NCBI GenBank assembly: GCA_029558835.1
Contig: JAKQDH010000008.1
Span: 62,001 to 126,000 of the forward strand
Source of the DNA: Planctomycetota bacterium
GTDB taxonomy: Bacteria > Planctomycetota > Phycisphaerae > UBA1845
Length of the DNA: 64,000 nucleotides
Direction: 5' to 3'
Made by a program: the position numbers and the translations under genes. A model generated the notes under the pieces. It did not search any database. It was given only the letters and a program-made list of their open reading frames with translations, and had not been told where the DNA came from. Below, piece after piece: positions 35,561 through 44,468 of this stretch; the first letter of the stretch is position 1; the number at the start of each line of letters is the position of its first letter.

Positions 35561-35987
35561 GAGCGTTCCAGCGTCAACCCGGCGACAACGCCGCCCGGTT
35601 GTCTGCGTGGACGGGAAACCGTGAATCGGCCCCGCGGAATACCCCCGGCGTCCCCATGCCGACTACCCCCTCCGGCGGGTCTTCCGGTCGCTTCGTCCGT
35701 TAAGACCCCACCGGTATGTCGGCCAAGGCCGAACGCCGGTTCACCTGTAATCCGCAGTACCCCAAACCGCAAGAGAGCGGCCGTCGTCGACAGGCGCTGG
35801 CGAAAACGTCAAGGTTGCTGGGCAGCTTCCACCCGGAATCGAAAGCCGGCGTTTACAGGACCATGCCCGACGGAAGCCGACGCCGCGACAACCACCGTCC
35901 CGACCGCGACACAATCCGCCGCGCGCACCTGGCCACCTAGTGTGCTGGCACGCGCTGGCGCGGTGCCCCGGCCGGCACGGTTGCGAG
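35561..35987. other. 427-bp spacer upstream of the sigma gene
   Basis: No gene on either strand is supported. It should contain the sigma factor promoter and the rpsA terminator (both minus strand), but no clear boxes or hairpin were recognised. Confidence 0.4.
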
Positions 35988-37886
35988 CTACTGAGGCTCC
36001 CCCGGTGGCTCCTCAGCAAGCGCCGGCGGCACAGCGGCGTCCGAGACGCCGTCGTCACCCGCGGTTCCCTCCGGACCCGGCTTCGCCGGCTTGGGTGCAC
36101 CGTCGCGAACCGCGGTTCCCGCTACCGGCGGCACCGGCGGCAGCGGTTCGTAGTCCACGGTCGAGTCCTCAATAGCGCTTTCGAGACCGCCGCGGCGCGC
36201 CTTGGGCTTCCGCTCCAGACCGGTTTCTCCCTCCTGCTCGATCGACCACTCCGCCCGCTTCTTCGACAGGCCGATCTTCCGCTCCTGCGGATCGACCCGC
36301 AGAATCTTGACCAGGATCTTGTCCCCGATCTTCACTTCCTGATGGGGATCCTCGACCTTGTGGTCGGCCAGCTCGCTGATGTGCAGCAGCCCCTCCAGGT
36401 CCTGCTCCAACTCCACGAAGACGCCGAAGTTCGTAATCTTCGTGACCGTTCCTTCGACGATCTGCCCGGGGATGTAGTTCTCCGGCACGGCCCGCAGCCA
36501 CGGGTCCTCATGCAACTGCTTCAGACCCAGAGCGATCCGCTGCTTGTCCTCTTCTACTTTTAAAACAACACAGTCAATGACATCGCCCTTCTTCACGACC
36601 TCCGACGGGTGGCTGATCTTCTTCGTCCAGCTCATGTCGGAGACGTGGAGCAGCCCGTCAATGCCCTCCTCGATCTCCACAAAGGCCCCGTAGTTCGTCA
36701 GGTTACGTACCCGGCCGTTGACGCGCGTGTTGGGCGGGTACTTCTCGGCCACGTGGGTCCACGGGTTCTCCTGGGTCTGCTTGAGCCCCAGCGAGATCTC
36801 CTGCTTGTTCTTGTTGATGTCGAGGACGATCACGTCCACGGCGTCGCCGGCGTTGAGCAGTTCGGAGGGGTGGTTGATCCGCTTGGTCCAGCTCATCTCG
36901 GAGATGTGGATGAGGCCCTCGACGCCCGGCTCGATTTTCACGAAGGCGCCGTAGTTCATGATGTTGACCACTTCGCCGCGCAGGCGGGCGCCCACCGGGT
37001 AGCGCTGCTCGATGTGCTCCCAGGGGTTCTCGGTAAGCTGCTTGAGGCCCAGGGCGATCTTCTCCCGCTCGACGTCGATGGAGAGGACCTTGACCTCAAC
37101 TTCCTGGTCGATCTTGAGCAATTCGGACGGATGCCCGATCCGGTCCCAGCTCATGTCCGTGATGTGCAGCAGACCGTCGATGCCGCCCAAGTCCACAAAG
37201 GCGCCGAAGTCCGCGATGTTCTTGACGATGCCGCGGCGAATCTGGCCCACGGCGATCTCGGCCATCAATGCCTCTTTCGCGGCCGCCCGTTCCTCCTCGA
37301 TCAGCTTGCGCCGCGAGATGACGATGTTGCGGCGGTCCGTGTCGATCTTGAGGATCTTGGCCTCCACCTCCTTGCCGATGTACTCGCCGATATCGCCGGG
37401 CCGGCGGATGTCCACCTGGGAAGCGGGCAGGAACACCGGGTAGCCGATATCGACCAGCAACCCGCCCTTGATCTTGCGCATGACCCGCCCGCGGACCTTG
37501 TCGCCCTCGTGCTTGGTGGCCACGAGGTTCTGCCAATTCAGGATGCGGTCGGCCTTGCGCTTGGACAGGACGATGTGCCCGCTGTCGGATTCGACCGTTT
37601 CCAGCCAGACACTGACCTTGTCGCCGACGTCGACCGAGGAGATGTCGTCCCATTCCGCGGCGGGAACCAGTCCCTCGCTCTTGAGCCCGACGTCCACCAC
37701 GACGTCATCGCCAGCCCGTCCGACCACGCGCCCGGTCAGGATGGTACCGGGCTTCAGGTCGTCCTCCGGTTCGGCGAGTGTGCCCTCGATATCCGGACCC
37801 GGCATGCCGGCGAAGATCTGCGCCATCTCCGCCTCGATCCCCGTCCCCTCGTGATCCAACTCGTTAATCAGGTGGTAATCAACCAT
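35988..37886 (-). CDS. rpsA: 30S ribosomal protein S1
   Basis: A 632-residue mRNA-binding ribosomal protein with six S1 OB-fold repeats. The strand-1 motifs start GTILTGRVVGRAGDDVVVDV, GDKVRGRVMRKIKGGLLVDI, GQIRRGIVKNIADFGAFVDL, GARLRGEVVNIMNYGAFVKI, TRVNGRVRNLTNYGAFVEIE and GQIVEGTVTKITNFGVFVEL. Repeats 3-6 end in the GLLHI/GLIHI signature. A 70-residue Pro/Glu-rich tail follows. The start is ATG 37886 (MVDYHLINELDHEG); the open frame upstream of it encodes nothing recognisable. As usual for rpsA, there is no strong Shine-Dalgarno. Confidence 0.96.
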   Translation of the reverse strand: MVDYHLINELDHEGTGIEAEMAQIFAGMPGPDIEGTLAEPEDDLKPGTILTGRVVGRAGDDVVVDVGLKSEGLVPAAEWDDISSVDVGDKVSVWLETVESDSGHIVLSKRKADRILNWQNLVATKHEGDKVRGRVMRKIKGGLLVDIGYPVFLPASQVDIRRPGDIGEYIGKEVEAKILKIDTDRRNIVISRRKLIEEERAAAKEALMAEIAVGQIRRGIVKNIADFGAFVDLGGIDGLLHITDMSWDRIGHPSELLKIDQEVEVKVLSIDVEREKIALGLKQLTENPWEHIEQRYPVGARLRGEVVNIMNYGAFVKIEPGVEGLIHISEMSWTKRINHPSELLNAGDAVDVIVLDINKNKQEISLGLKQTQENPWTHVAEKYPPNTRVNGRVRNLTNYGAFVEIEEGIDGLLHVSDMSWTKKISHPSEVVKKGDVIDCVVLKVEEDKQRIALGLKQLHEDPWLRAVPENYIPGQIVEGTVTKITNFGVFVELEQDLEGLLHISELADHKVEDPHQEVKIGDKILVKILRVDPQERKIGLSKKRAEWSIEQEGETGLERKPKARRGGLESAIEDSTVDYEPLPPVPPVAGTAVRDGAPKPAKPGPEGTAGDDGVSDAAVPPALAEEPPGEPQ

Positions 37887-38310
37887 GTTCGACCGACTCT
37901 GACGGCAGCGTGAGCCGCGCCTCGCGGCGCCCCTCTTCCACGGACGCTGCCTGGGCAGCGCCGCCGGACTGCCGACCGCCAACCGTGACGACCCCCGCAA
38001 GGGTCTGAACCATGTGCTCCACGAGGGGGCGTGAAACCGATTCACGCCTTCAGTGCCCTACCGAGCACACCAACACCATACCTCGACACCGCGGACCCCG
38101 CCACCCTGGCGCCCCGCTGGCGTACGCCTCCGCCGCGTGCCAAGCCGCCGCGCCACCGCGGCCGAGAAGCTCAACGCCGGGGTGAGCTGACGCCCGACTT
38201 GCCCCAACCGCGCGCGCTTGCCCTCCGCGCCTGGAAGCGCTCTGCGGTGCTGCGCACGATGCCCGTCCGGGACCCGGCGCCGGTCCTACCGCGGGCCTGA
38301 GGCCGCGGGC
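37887..38310. other. 424-bp spacer between rpmH and rpsA
   Basis: I looked for rnpA, which commonly follows rpmH, and did not find it in any frame here. A weak hairpin (CCGCGGGCC-TGA-GGCCGCGG, 38289-38308) abuts the rpmH stop and may terminate it. Confidence 0.5.
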
Positions 38311-38448
38311 CTAGCACACGGTGATCTTGTGGAACCCGTGACGCCGTTTTCGGTTGAGCAGCTTCCGCCCGTTGTGCGTGCGCATGCGGGCTCGAAAGCC
38401 CTGCGTGCGCGCCCGCTTGATCTTGCTGACACGTCGTGGGTAGTGCAT
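38311..38448 (-). CDS. rpmH: 50S ribosomal protein bL34
   Basis: A very basic 45-residue ribosomal protein. The bL34 core is SKIKRARTQGFRARMRTHNG followed by RKLLNRKRRHGFHKITVC. The N-terminus reads MHYPRRV rather than the common MKRTYQPS. An in-frame ATG four codons earlier (38460) directly abuts GGGAG and is less likely as start. The usual neighbour rnpA is absent; instead rpsA follows downstream and rnc is divergent. Confidence 0.9.
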   Translation of the reverse strand: MHYPRRVSKIKRARTQGFRARMRTHNGRKLLNRKRRHGFHKITVC

Positions 38449-39033
38449 TCTTCGTCTCATCTCCCGACAGGCATCCGCCTGCCGGTGGCGACCTATCGTT
38501 TCGGCTGAAGCCCCAGCCGAGAACGGGCAGTGTACTGCGGGGCCACCCCCGTGGCAAGAGTGGCTGTCCCGCGCCCTCGGGCGGCGAGCCCGCGGGGTGT
38601 CGGTGGTGGCGGCCGCCGCGGGGCCCGCGGATCGGCCGAACACCCGCGGTACCGCCGACCCCGGTGCGTGCCGGGCGGACCCGGTGTTCAGGCTCCAGGC
38701 GACCCGGCCCTCCGAACCCGGCGTCGCAGGTGGCGCGCGGCCGCAGAACCTCGGAACCCCCGTGGCGACCGTTCCTTCGGATTGGGTGGGGTCCGGGGCC
38801 AGACCGGTCTGGGCGGGTGTCGAGGGTTTGCGCAGTTTGACTGAATCGCCCACGAATCTTACCATGCTAGGGGGGCTGAGAGGCGGGGCGCGGCGTCCGG
38901 CGACCCATAAAATGCGGCGGTCGCCCGCGGGCGTTGGCGTTTCGGCTCGACTGGCTCCGGCCCGTCTGGCCCGTATGTGACCTCGACGCGCTTAGAATCC
39001 GCTGTACCCGCAGTCTCTGCAAGGGGCATCGCT
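38449..39033. other. 585-bp divergent region between rpmH and rnc
   Basis: GC-rich, no gene. The plus-strand promoter at 38837-38865 is the only signal recognised. Confidence 0.45.
38837..38865 (+). promoter_or_regulatory. Putative sigma70-type promoter for rnc
   Basis: TTGACT (38837-38842), 17-bp spacer, TACCAT (38860-38865), about 170 bases before the rnc start. Confidence 0.5.
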
Positions 39034-39756
39034 ATGAGCGAAGCCGAGTTGATCCCCCGGGCGGAAGCGGCCCTGGGATACAAGTTCCGCAACCCGGAGT
39101 TGCTGGTCATCGCCCTCACGCACGCCTCCCTGGCGGACAACCGCCTCGTCAGCAACGAGCGCATGGAGTTCCTGGGCGACGCCGTGCTGGGCTTGGTGGT
39201 CTGCACGGAGTTGTACCGGCGGTATCAGGACCGCCACGAAGGCGACCTGACGAAGGTCAAGTCGGTGGTCGTGTCGCGCCGGGTGTGTGCCGCGATGGCC
39301 GAACATGTGGGGCTGACGGAGCTGCTACGGTTGGGCAAGGGGATCGGCGATCGCAACGGTCTGCCGGTGTCGGTGCAGGCGGCCGTGCTCGAAGCGGTCA
39401 TTGGGGCGATCTACCTGGACGGCGGGCTGGAGCCGGCGGAGAAGTTCGTGCGCATGCTGACGCTGCCGCACATCGAGCGTGCCTCCCGCTTTGACGACCA
39501 GCAGAACCACAAGTCCCTCTTGCAGCAGTACGTGCAACGGGCGCTGGCGACGACTCCGCAGTACGAGTGGCTCGACGAGCAGGGGCCCGACCACAGCAAG
39601 TGCTTCGAGGTGTGCGTGGTGGTGGACGGTCGGCGGTTTCCCAGCGCCTGGGGCACCAGCAAGAAAGAGGCGGAGCAGGAGGCCGCCCGCCGCGCGCTCC
39701 AAGTGCTCCGCGCGGCCGAGGCCGAACCGCAGGTCCATCACGAGAGCGAAGCCTGA
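39034..39756 (+). CDS. rnc: Ribonuclease III
   Basis: Double-strand-specific endoribonuclease for rRNA processing and mRNA turnover. The 240-residue protein has the RNase III signature NERMEFLGDAVLGLVV, the second acidic site in VLEAVIGAIYLDGGLEPA, and a C-terminal double-stranded RNA-binding domain (HKSLLQQYVQRALATTPQYE, then SKKEAEQEAARRALQVLRAA). ATG 39034 is seven bases after AAGGGG; the frame extends upstream without conserved sequence. Confidence 0.96.
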   Translation: MSEAELIPRAEAALGYKFRNPELLVIALTHASLADNRLVSNERMEFLGDAVLGLVVCTELYRRYQDRHEGDLTKVKSVVVSRRVCAAMAEHVGLTELLRLGKGIGDRNGLPVSVQAAVLEAVIGAIYLDGGLEPAEKFVRMLTLPHIERASRFDDQQNHKSLLQQYVQRALATTPQYEWLDEQGPDHSKCFEVCVVVDGRRFPSAWGTSKKEAEQEAARRALQVLRAAEAEPQVHHESEA

Positions 39757-39930
39757 TCACCACTCACCAACGCGTCCGTGCGGTCGCGAGTCCTCGGGAT
39801 GCCAACCCATGCCCCGCCGCGGCGGGTGAGCGTGTCCCCACCAACACACAGTGCCACAGTTGAGCACCCGGGCGCACGGAAGGTCACGTGCCTGCGGGAG
39901 CAAACGTTACCCGAAGGTACGAAACGTCGC

Positions 39931-41550
39931 TTACGGCGCCGGTGATTCACCGGCAGGCAGCACGCCCCATTCCTGGAGGGCGTACTCCATGTAGGCGCGG
40001 GCGGAACTCGTCGGGAGCTCCGAGGGAAGCTGGCGCTGAAAGACCTTAGTCAGCTCCTCGCGGGTGCGCGCGTCCGTCTGAGCGCAATCCTTGACCACGG
40101 CGTTGACCAGCCAGAAACGGATGCCGTGGTCGGGTTCTTTTTCGAGCATGCTCAGCACCGTCTGCCTCAAGGCGGCCGGGTTCTCGGTGCGGGAGGCCTG
40201 GAAGCTGAGCTGCTGGGCGGCCAGCCAGCGGATGATCAGATCGTTCTCCCGCTGCCGGTCGTCCTGCGACGTGCGCAGATGTCCCTCGTAGTCGGCGACC
40301 AGGTCTTTCTCGCAGCGCTGGCGGACCGATTCCCGATAAGCGTGGGCCTCCGTCCAGCGGGACGCGGCAGGGTCCGCGCTGCGGTCCATTTCACCGACGA
40401 AGTAGCGCGCCGCGCCCCCGTAGTAGCGTTTGGTCTGGTCGGTGGTGGCCGGGTCCAACCACTCCAGAGCGATGGCGAGGTCCTTGCGGAGAAAGGGTTC
40501 GCCCTCGCGTGCACACAAGTCCCGCAAGAGCGAGCGGGCCTCCTCGTCGCCGGGCTCGACAAAGTACTTTAGGTATATGACCGCCTGCGCCAGGAGACCG
40601 TTGTCGGTCTCCTGGCGGTACATATCGAGCAGTCGGTCGCGCAGGTGTCGCCGGGCTGCCGGGCTGAGTCGGCCCGACTCCAGGAGACGCTTGTAACCCG
40701 TGCGAATCAGCTCCCCACGGGTGACGGGCGACACCGGGCCGCCTGCCTGGGCCGCCAACCAACCCGCCTCATAGTAGGCATCGAGCGGTGCCAAATCCTC
40801 GGGCTCCAGCGGTTCGGTCGGGCCCAGACTGCCCAGCATCTGGTCCACCAGCCAGTTCAATTCCTCCTCGGCCCGTTCCGTTGCTGCCATGCTTCGCGCA
40901 AACTCCTCCCGGCGTTCATCGTCCGTGAGCGCATCTGGCGCGTCTTTCGTCTCGAGTTCCAGCAACGCACTGCCGCCGCCCGGCGCCGCCCGGCCGCGCG
41001 CGCGCATGACCTTCTCGATCTGCTTGAGAAGGTCCTCCACCCGCGTCCCGCGCCAGCGTACGGCACCCTGATGAACAAGCACGAGATAAGGAAGCTCCGG
41101 GATGCCGTACTCCCGCCGCGCGAAACTGACCGCACCCAGCTTGTGGCTTACGCCAAAGCGCTTGACGAATGCTTGAGCCCGGTCGGAACCCTCGTGCGTC
41201 AGCCCGACGACCTGCAAGCCCTGCTTGCGGTAGTGGTCATCAATTCGGTTCAGTTGCCGCACGAGCACGCGCACTCGATCAACGGTCGCGTTCTGCTCCT
41301 TCGCGCGCTCGGCCTCCCCGTTCTTGTCACCTGCGGGCGCAGTTGTCGCGGCGGAGACTGCGGCGTTCCGCACGTCGTAGAACACCAGCACATAAGTGTC
41401 GACGGGTGTGTGCAGCGACACTGCTTGCGGGTTCAGCCACGCCCGCGCGGTGATCTCCGGCGCCTGGTCACCCTCCTGGGCGGCCGGTTCTGCGGCACCT
41501 GCCATGGCCACCGGCAGCGCCACGGCCACCATCCAACGCATGGAGTTCAT
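39931..41550 (-). CDS. Exported protein with redoxin-like N-domain, no catalytic Cys
   Basis: A 539-residue exported protein. The signal peptide is WMVAVALPVAMAGAAEPAA. Residues 25-190 follow a thioredoxin/TlpA-like course (GDQAPEITARAWLNP, YVLVFYDVRN, LVVG-type strand LQVVGLTHEGSDRAQAF, GIPELPYLVLVHQGAVRWRG) but the CxxC is missing; FYDVRN takes its place. The rest is helical and charged, with repeat-like segments (RRHLRDRLLDMYRQETDNG, LLRDLCAREGEPFLRKDLAI) that could be HEAT-type. Function unknown; it may be a scaffold or inactive redoxin. It ends in a Pro-rich tail. A small Cys-rich exported protein lies 28 bp downstream? No: that gene is upstream (41579-41890) on the same strand and the pair is probably cotranscribed. 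Confidence 0.6.
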   Translation of the reverse strand: MNSMRWMVAVALPVAMAGAAEPAAQEGDQAPEITARAWLNPQAVSLHTPVDTYVLVFYDVRNAAVSAATTAPAGDKNGEAERAKEQNATVDRVRVLVRQLNRIDDHYRKQGLQVVGLTHEGSDRAQAFVKRFGVSHKLGAVSFARREYGIPELPYLVLVHQGAVRWRGTRVEDLLKQIEKVMRARGRAAPGGGSALLELETKDAPDALTDDERREEFARSMAATERAEEELNWLVDQMLGSLGPTEPLEPEDLAPLDAYYEAGWLAAQAGGPVSPVTRGELIRTGYKRLLESGRLSPAARRHLRDRLLDMYRQETDNGLLAQAVIYLKYFVEPGDEEARSLLRDLCAREGEPFLRKDLAIALEWLDPATTDQTKRYYGGAARYFVGEMDRSADPAASRWTEAHAYRESVRQRCEKDLVADYEGHLRTSQDDRQRENDLIIRWLAAQQLSFQASRTENPAALRQTVLSMLEKEPDHGIRFWLVNAVVKDCAQTDARTREELTKVFQRQLPSELPTSSARAYMEYALQEWGVLPAGESPAP

Positions 41551-41578
41551 GGTTGTCCTCCTGGGTCAGGAACCGGGA

Positions 41579-41890
41579 CTACTGCTGCGGCACCGGTGGC
41601 ACCTCAGGGGTTGGGACCATGGGAGGATCAATGGAAGGCGAGGGCATGCTGCTCAAACAGATCTGGACACACGGCATGTCGCTGCCGAAATACTGGCGAC
41701 AGCATTCCAGGCAACCCTTCAAGGTCCGGCATCCCACCGTGCAGTCCGCCCGGACACACGGGCAGCCGCAGGCGGCATTGCCCGGTGCGCGGTCCGAGCA
41801 CTGGGCGAGCGCCGCCGCGGGAACGCTCGCGATGACCACTGTCGCCCCGATCCCGACTAAGAACCAAAGCCACGCACGAATGATCGCCAT
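41579..41890 (-). CDS. Small exported Cys-rich protein
   Basis: A 103-residue secreted protein. The signal peptide is IIRAWLWFLVGIGATVVIAS (cleavage near ALA). The mature part carries twelve cysteines within about 50 residues (CSDRAPGNAACGCPC, CTVGCRTLKGCLECC, MPCVQIC), followed by a Pro/Ser-rich tail. AAAGGAGGAA lies before ATG 41890, a strong start. It could bind metal or form a disulfide-knotted domain; no family was recognised. It is 28 bp upstream of the redoxin-like gene, suggesting cotranscription. Confidence 0.65.
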   Translation of the reverse strand: MAIIRAWLWFLVGIGATVVIASVPAAALAQCSDRAPGNAACGCPCVRADCTVGCRTLKGCLECCRQYFGSDMPCVQICLSSMPSPSIDPPMVPTPEVPPVPQQ

Positions 41891-42464
41891 GATCTTCCTC
41901 CTTTGATGTGTTCTGCTGGGCACATGCGCGGGACTCCCCGCACAGACTGCAACCGCCATACCTTCCGCGTCGGCTCACGCGGCGCGCACGTCCACGCCGG
42001 GGACCAGGTTTCCCGACCGAGTTGCGTTCCAGCACGTGTTTAGTGCTACCCGCGTCGCGGGGGGGTGAACTGATGGGCCCCGGGGGGCGTCATCGCTTCC
42101 GCCGCCCTCACCCCTACCCCTCTCCCGAGGGGAGAGGGGTCCAGACGCCGCAGCCCCGGCTTCGCCTGCGGCCGATGAGGCTCCGCCACCCACGCTGGAC
42201 ACCTGCGCTTTCCGGAAGCAACTGTGCACCCGGTCCGCCGGTTGTCAAGAAAGACCCGAAGCAAACCACGCAAAGAACGATGGGCAGGGTGACACCAACG
42301 GGTACCGTCGACGGACAGCGAATCCCGGTGGACAGGAGTGGGCGCTCCCGCCCCGCTGGGTGGCCCGCTTTCGCCTGACGACCTTCGCGGGCGGGCATGA
42401 TCGGGGGATCGGCGGGGCGGCTCGGCCTCGGCCCGGGCGGGTGGTCGGGAAACGCGCGGACCCG
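41891..42464. other. 574-bp spacer with a CCCTC repeat
   Basis: No gene. Holds the polypyrimidine/polypurine repeat at 42082-42153; the rest shows no recognisable signals. Confidence 0.5.
42082..42153 (+). repeat. CCCTCACCCCTACCCCTCTC repeat
   Basis: Same element as at 17121-17236, with GGCGTCATCGC before and CCAGACGCCGCAG after it; the flanks are shared with the 17121 copies, so the repeat is longer than the polypyrimidine core. Confidence 0.8.
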
Positions 42465-42941
42465 CTACTGAGTGAGCAACGGCCCGTGAACCACACTGAA
42501 CAACAGAGTGAACGTGTAAACGACCGGGAAGGCGGCCAGCAGCACCGCCAGGCGCGAGAGGGATCGTCCGCGCGTGTCCGAGCGCCGACCGATCACTTCA
42601 CAAAGCACAATGACGAACAGAATCAGGGCCAGCTTGAACCAGAGCGCCCCGCGGATGCCCCGCGTGGCGATGACGCGGGCCGCCACCGGATTGGCCTCCG
42701 ACCCGCCCCAGCCGTAGAGCACCAGGTACGTCAGCAGCACGTCGAGCACGGCAAACAGAATGAGCCACACGTAGGCATTCTGATAACGCATCGGCGGCAC
42801 CGACCAGAACGGTACGCGGACCGGTCGCACCGCGAGTTCTGCCGCGTGGCCGCAATCGTGGCACCTGCCGGCTGACGTGCGTTGCAGGGGATGCCCGCAG
42901 GCTGGACAACGCGGCACATTCGACGGGGACCGCACGGTCAT
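42465..42941 (-). CDS. Zinc-ribbon membrane protein with DUF5658-like domain
   Basis: A 158-residue protein. Residues 1-35 form a zinc ribbon (CPACGHPL...CHDCGHAA). Three membrane helices follow: NAYVWLILFAVLDVLLTYLV, ALWFKLALILFVIVLCEVIG and LAVLLAAFPVVYTFTLLFSV. The segment between helices 1 and 2 (GGSEANPVAARVIATRGIRG) matches the N-P signature of DUF5658-type proteins. Function unknown. ATG 42941 has GGAAG eight bases upstream. Confidence 0.65.
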   Translation of the reverse strand: MTVRSPSNVPRCPACGHPLQRTSAGRCHDCGHAAELAVRPVRVPFWSVPPMRYQNAYVWLILFAVLDVLLTYLVLYGWGGSEANPVAARVIATRGIRGALWFKLALILFVIVLCEVIGRRSDTRGRSLSRLAVLLAAFPVVYTFTLLFSVVHGPLLTQ

Positions 42942-43056
42942 GGTCAGGCTTCCGCCCTGCGGGCGCTGCGGCGGCCGGATACGACGGCCCGGCCGCTGGG
43001 GAGTCCCGGCTTCCGATCGACGACCGGGAAGTCCCGCGGTGCGTTGGCCGCCGGCG

Positions 43057-44037
43057 TTACGCACAGGCGACGCGGCTGGTGGCCGCGCAGCGTTCCCGCT
43101 TCAGATGACCATCGGCCATTCGGACCAGTTCTTTGACGTGCGCCACGCTGGAGTCCAGTAACCTGCGCTCCTCGGCGTTCAATTCGACCTCGATGACCCG
43201 CTCGACCCCGGAGGCCCCCAGGACGGCCGGAACACCCACGAAGTACCCGCCCACGCCGTATTCCCGGTCGCAGTACGCGGCACAGGGCAGAATGCGCTTC
43301 CGATCCCGAATGATGGCCTCGGCCATTTGGATGGTGCCAGCCGCCGGCGCGAGGTACGCACCGGTTCCCATAAGCTGAACGATCTCCCCACCACTCACCT
43401 TGGTGCGCTCGACCAGCGCGTGCAACCGGTCGGGGGGAATGAGCTGGGTGACGGGGATGCCCGCCACGGCCGTGTAGCGCGGCAGCGGCACCATGTCGTC
43501 GCCGTGACCGCCCATCAGCAGCGCCGAGATGTCTTCCATACTGCAGCCGATTTCCTCGGCGATGAACGTGCGAAACCGGGCGACGTCCAGGCAGCCGGCC
43601 TGCCCCATGACACGGTGGGCGGGGAAGCCGGTCTTCTTCCAGGTGGTATACACCATCGCGTCCAGGGGGTTGGTGACGACGATCAGGATCGCGTCCGGGA
43701 CCACGTCCGCGAGGCGTTCGGCGATGGGGCCGATGATCTTGACGTTGGTTTCCAGCAGGTCGTCACGGCTCATGCCGGGTCGGCGCGGCATGCCGGCCGT
43801 GATGATGACCACGTCGCTGCCGGCGGCAGCGCCGAAGTCGCTCGTGCCGAAGATCTGGAAGTCGAAGCAGTCAATCCCGCCACATTGGGCAAGGTCCATG
43901 GCCTTGCCGACCGTCTTGCTCTCCAACTCCGGTAGGTCGATCAGGACCACGTCGCCCAGCCGCTTCTCGACGGCCCAGACGGCGCAGGCTGCCCCAACGT
44001 GACCGGCCCCCACGATCGTCAGTTTCGAACGCCGCAT
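43057..44037 (-). CDS. mdh: Malate dehydrogenase (LDH-like type)
   Basis: A 326-residue NAD-dependent enzyme interconverting malate and oxaloacetate. The NAD motif is LTIVGAGHVGAACAVWAVE, with DVVLIDLPE supplying the acidic residue. The substrate loop is AGMPRRPGMSRDDLL, where the Arg-Arg pair marks malate rather than lactate specificity. VVTNPLDAMVY and the catalytic histidine in LLMGGHGDDMVPLPRYT follow. The C-terminus has an extra tail with two cysteines (RERCAATSRVACA). ATG 44037 follows GGGAGGAA by seven bases. Central carbon metabolism; not in an operon. Confidence 0.93.
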   Translation of the reverse strand: MRRSKLTIVGAGHVGAACAVWAVEKRLGDVVLIDLPELESKTVGKAMDLAQCGGIDCFDFQIFGTSDFGAAAGSDVVIITAGMPRRPGMSRDDLLETNVKIIGPIAERLADVVPDAILIVVTNPLDAMVYTTWKKTGFPAHRVMGQAGCLDVARFRTFIAEEIGCSMEDISALLMGGHGDDMVPLPRYTAVAGIPVTQLIPPDRLHALVERTKVSGGEIVQLMGTGAYLAPAAGTIQMAEAIIRDRKRILPCAAYCDREYGVGGYFVGVPAVLGASGVERVIEVELNAEERRLLDSSVAHVKELVRMADGHLKRERCAATSRVACA

Positions 44038-44468
44038 GACAGGTTCCTCCCGGTGTGAGATCTCGTCCCGGCCCTTCCGGCGGGATGGTAGGCGCGCTAC
44101 CGGCCGTACCCAAGCGGAAAACGGACAAAGGTAGGCCGCAAGACCCCCACAGGACAAGCGACAGGCCCCCTCCATGCGCAGCCGCCGACCGGCGGGCAAT
44201 GCAGCCCGCGGCACGCCGGCGTCAGCCGCGGTGGCGGCGTCCGGACCCCTCTCCCGCGGGGAGAGGGGGTAGGGGTGAGGACGACGCACGTGAAGGCGCC
44301 CCCGGGTACACCAACGTACTCCCCCACCGCGCGGAAGCGGCCCAACACGCGCCGGGGGACGGCGCTGCCCGCCGTGGCGCTGCGGTCGGCGCCGCCGCAC
44401 GCCCGGTGGCAGCGGGTGCGCGGTCCACCCGTTGCCGCCCCGCGCTCCCCCGTCTATAACAGTCCGCC
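44038..44468. other. 431-bp spacer between mdh and asnS
   Basis: Divergent genes. It contains an inverted copy of the CCCTC repeat at 44233-44286. No promoter boxes were recognised and no gene is supported. Confidence 0.5.
44233..44286 (-). repeat. CCCTC repeat, inverted copy
   Basis: Reverse orientation: GGCGTCCGGACCCCTCTCCC, then GCGGGGAGAGGGGGTAGGGG and TGAGGACGAC. Confidence 0.8.

Noticed and set aside
36609..37913. 434-codon open frame antisense to rpsA
   Set aside because: Fully covered by the unmistakable six-domain ribosomal protein S1 on the other strand.
37887..38310. rnpA downstream of rpmH
   Set aside because: No frame shows the RnpA basic core; the spacer appears non-coding.
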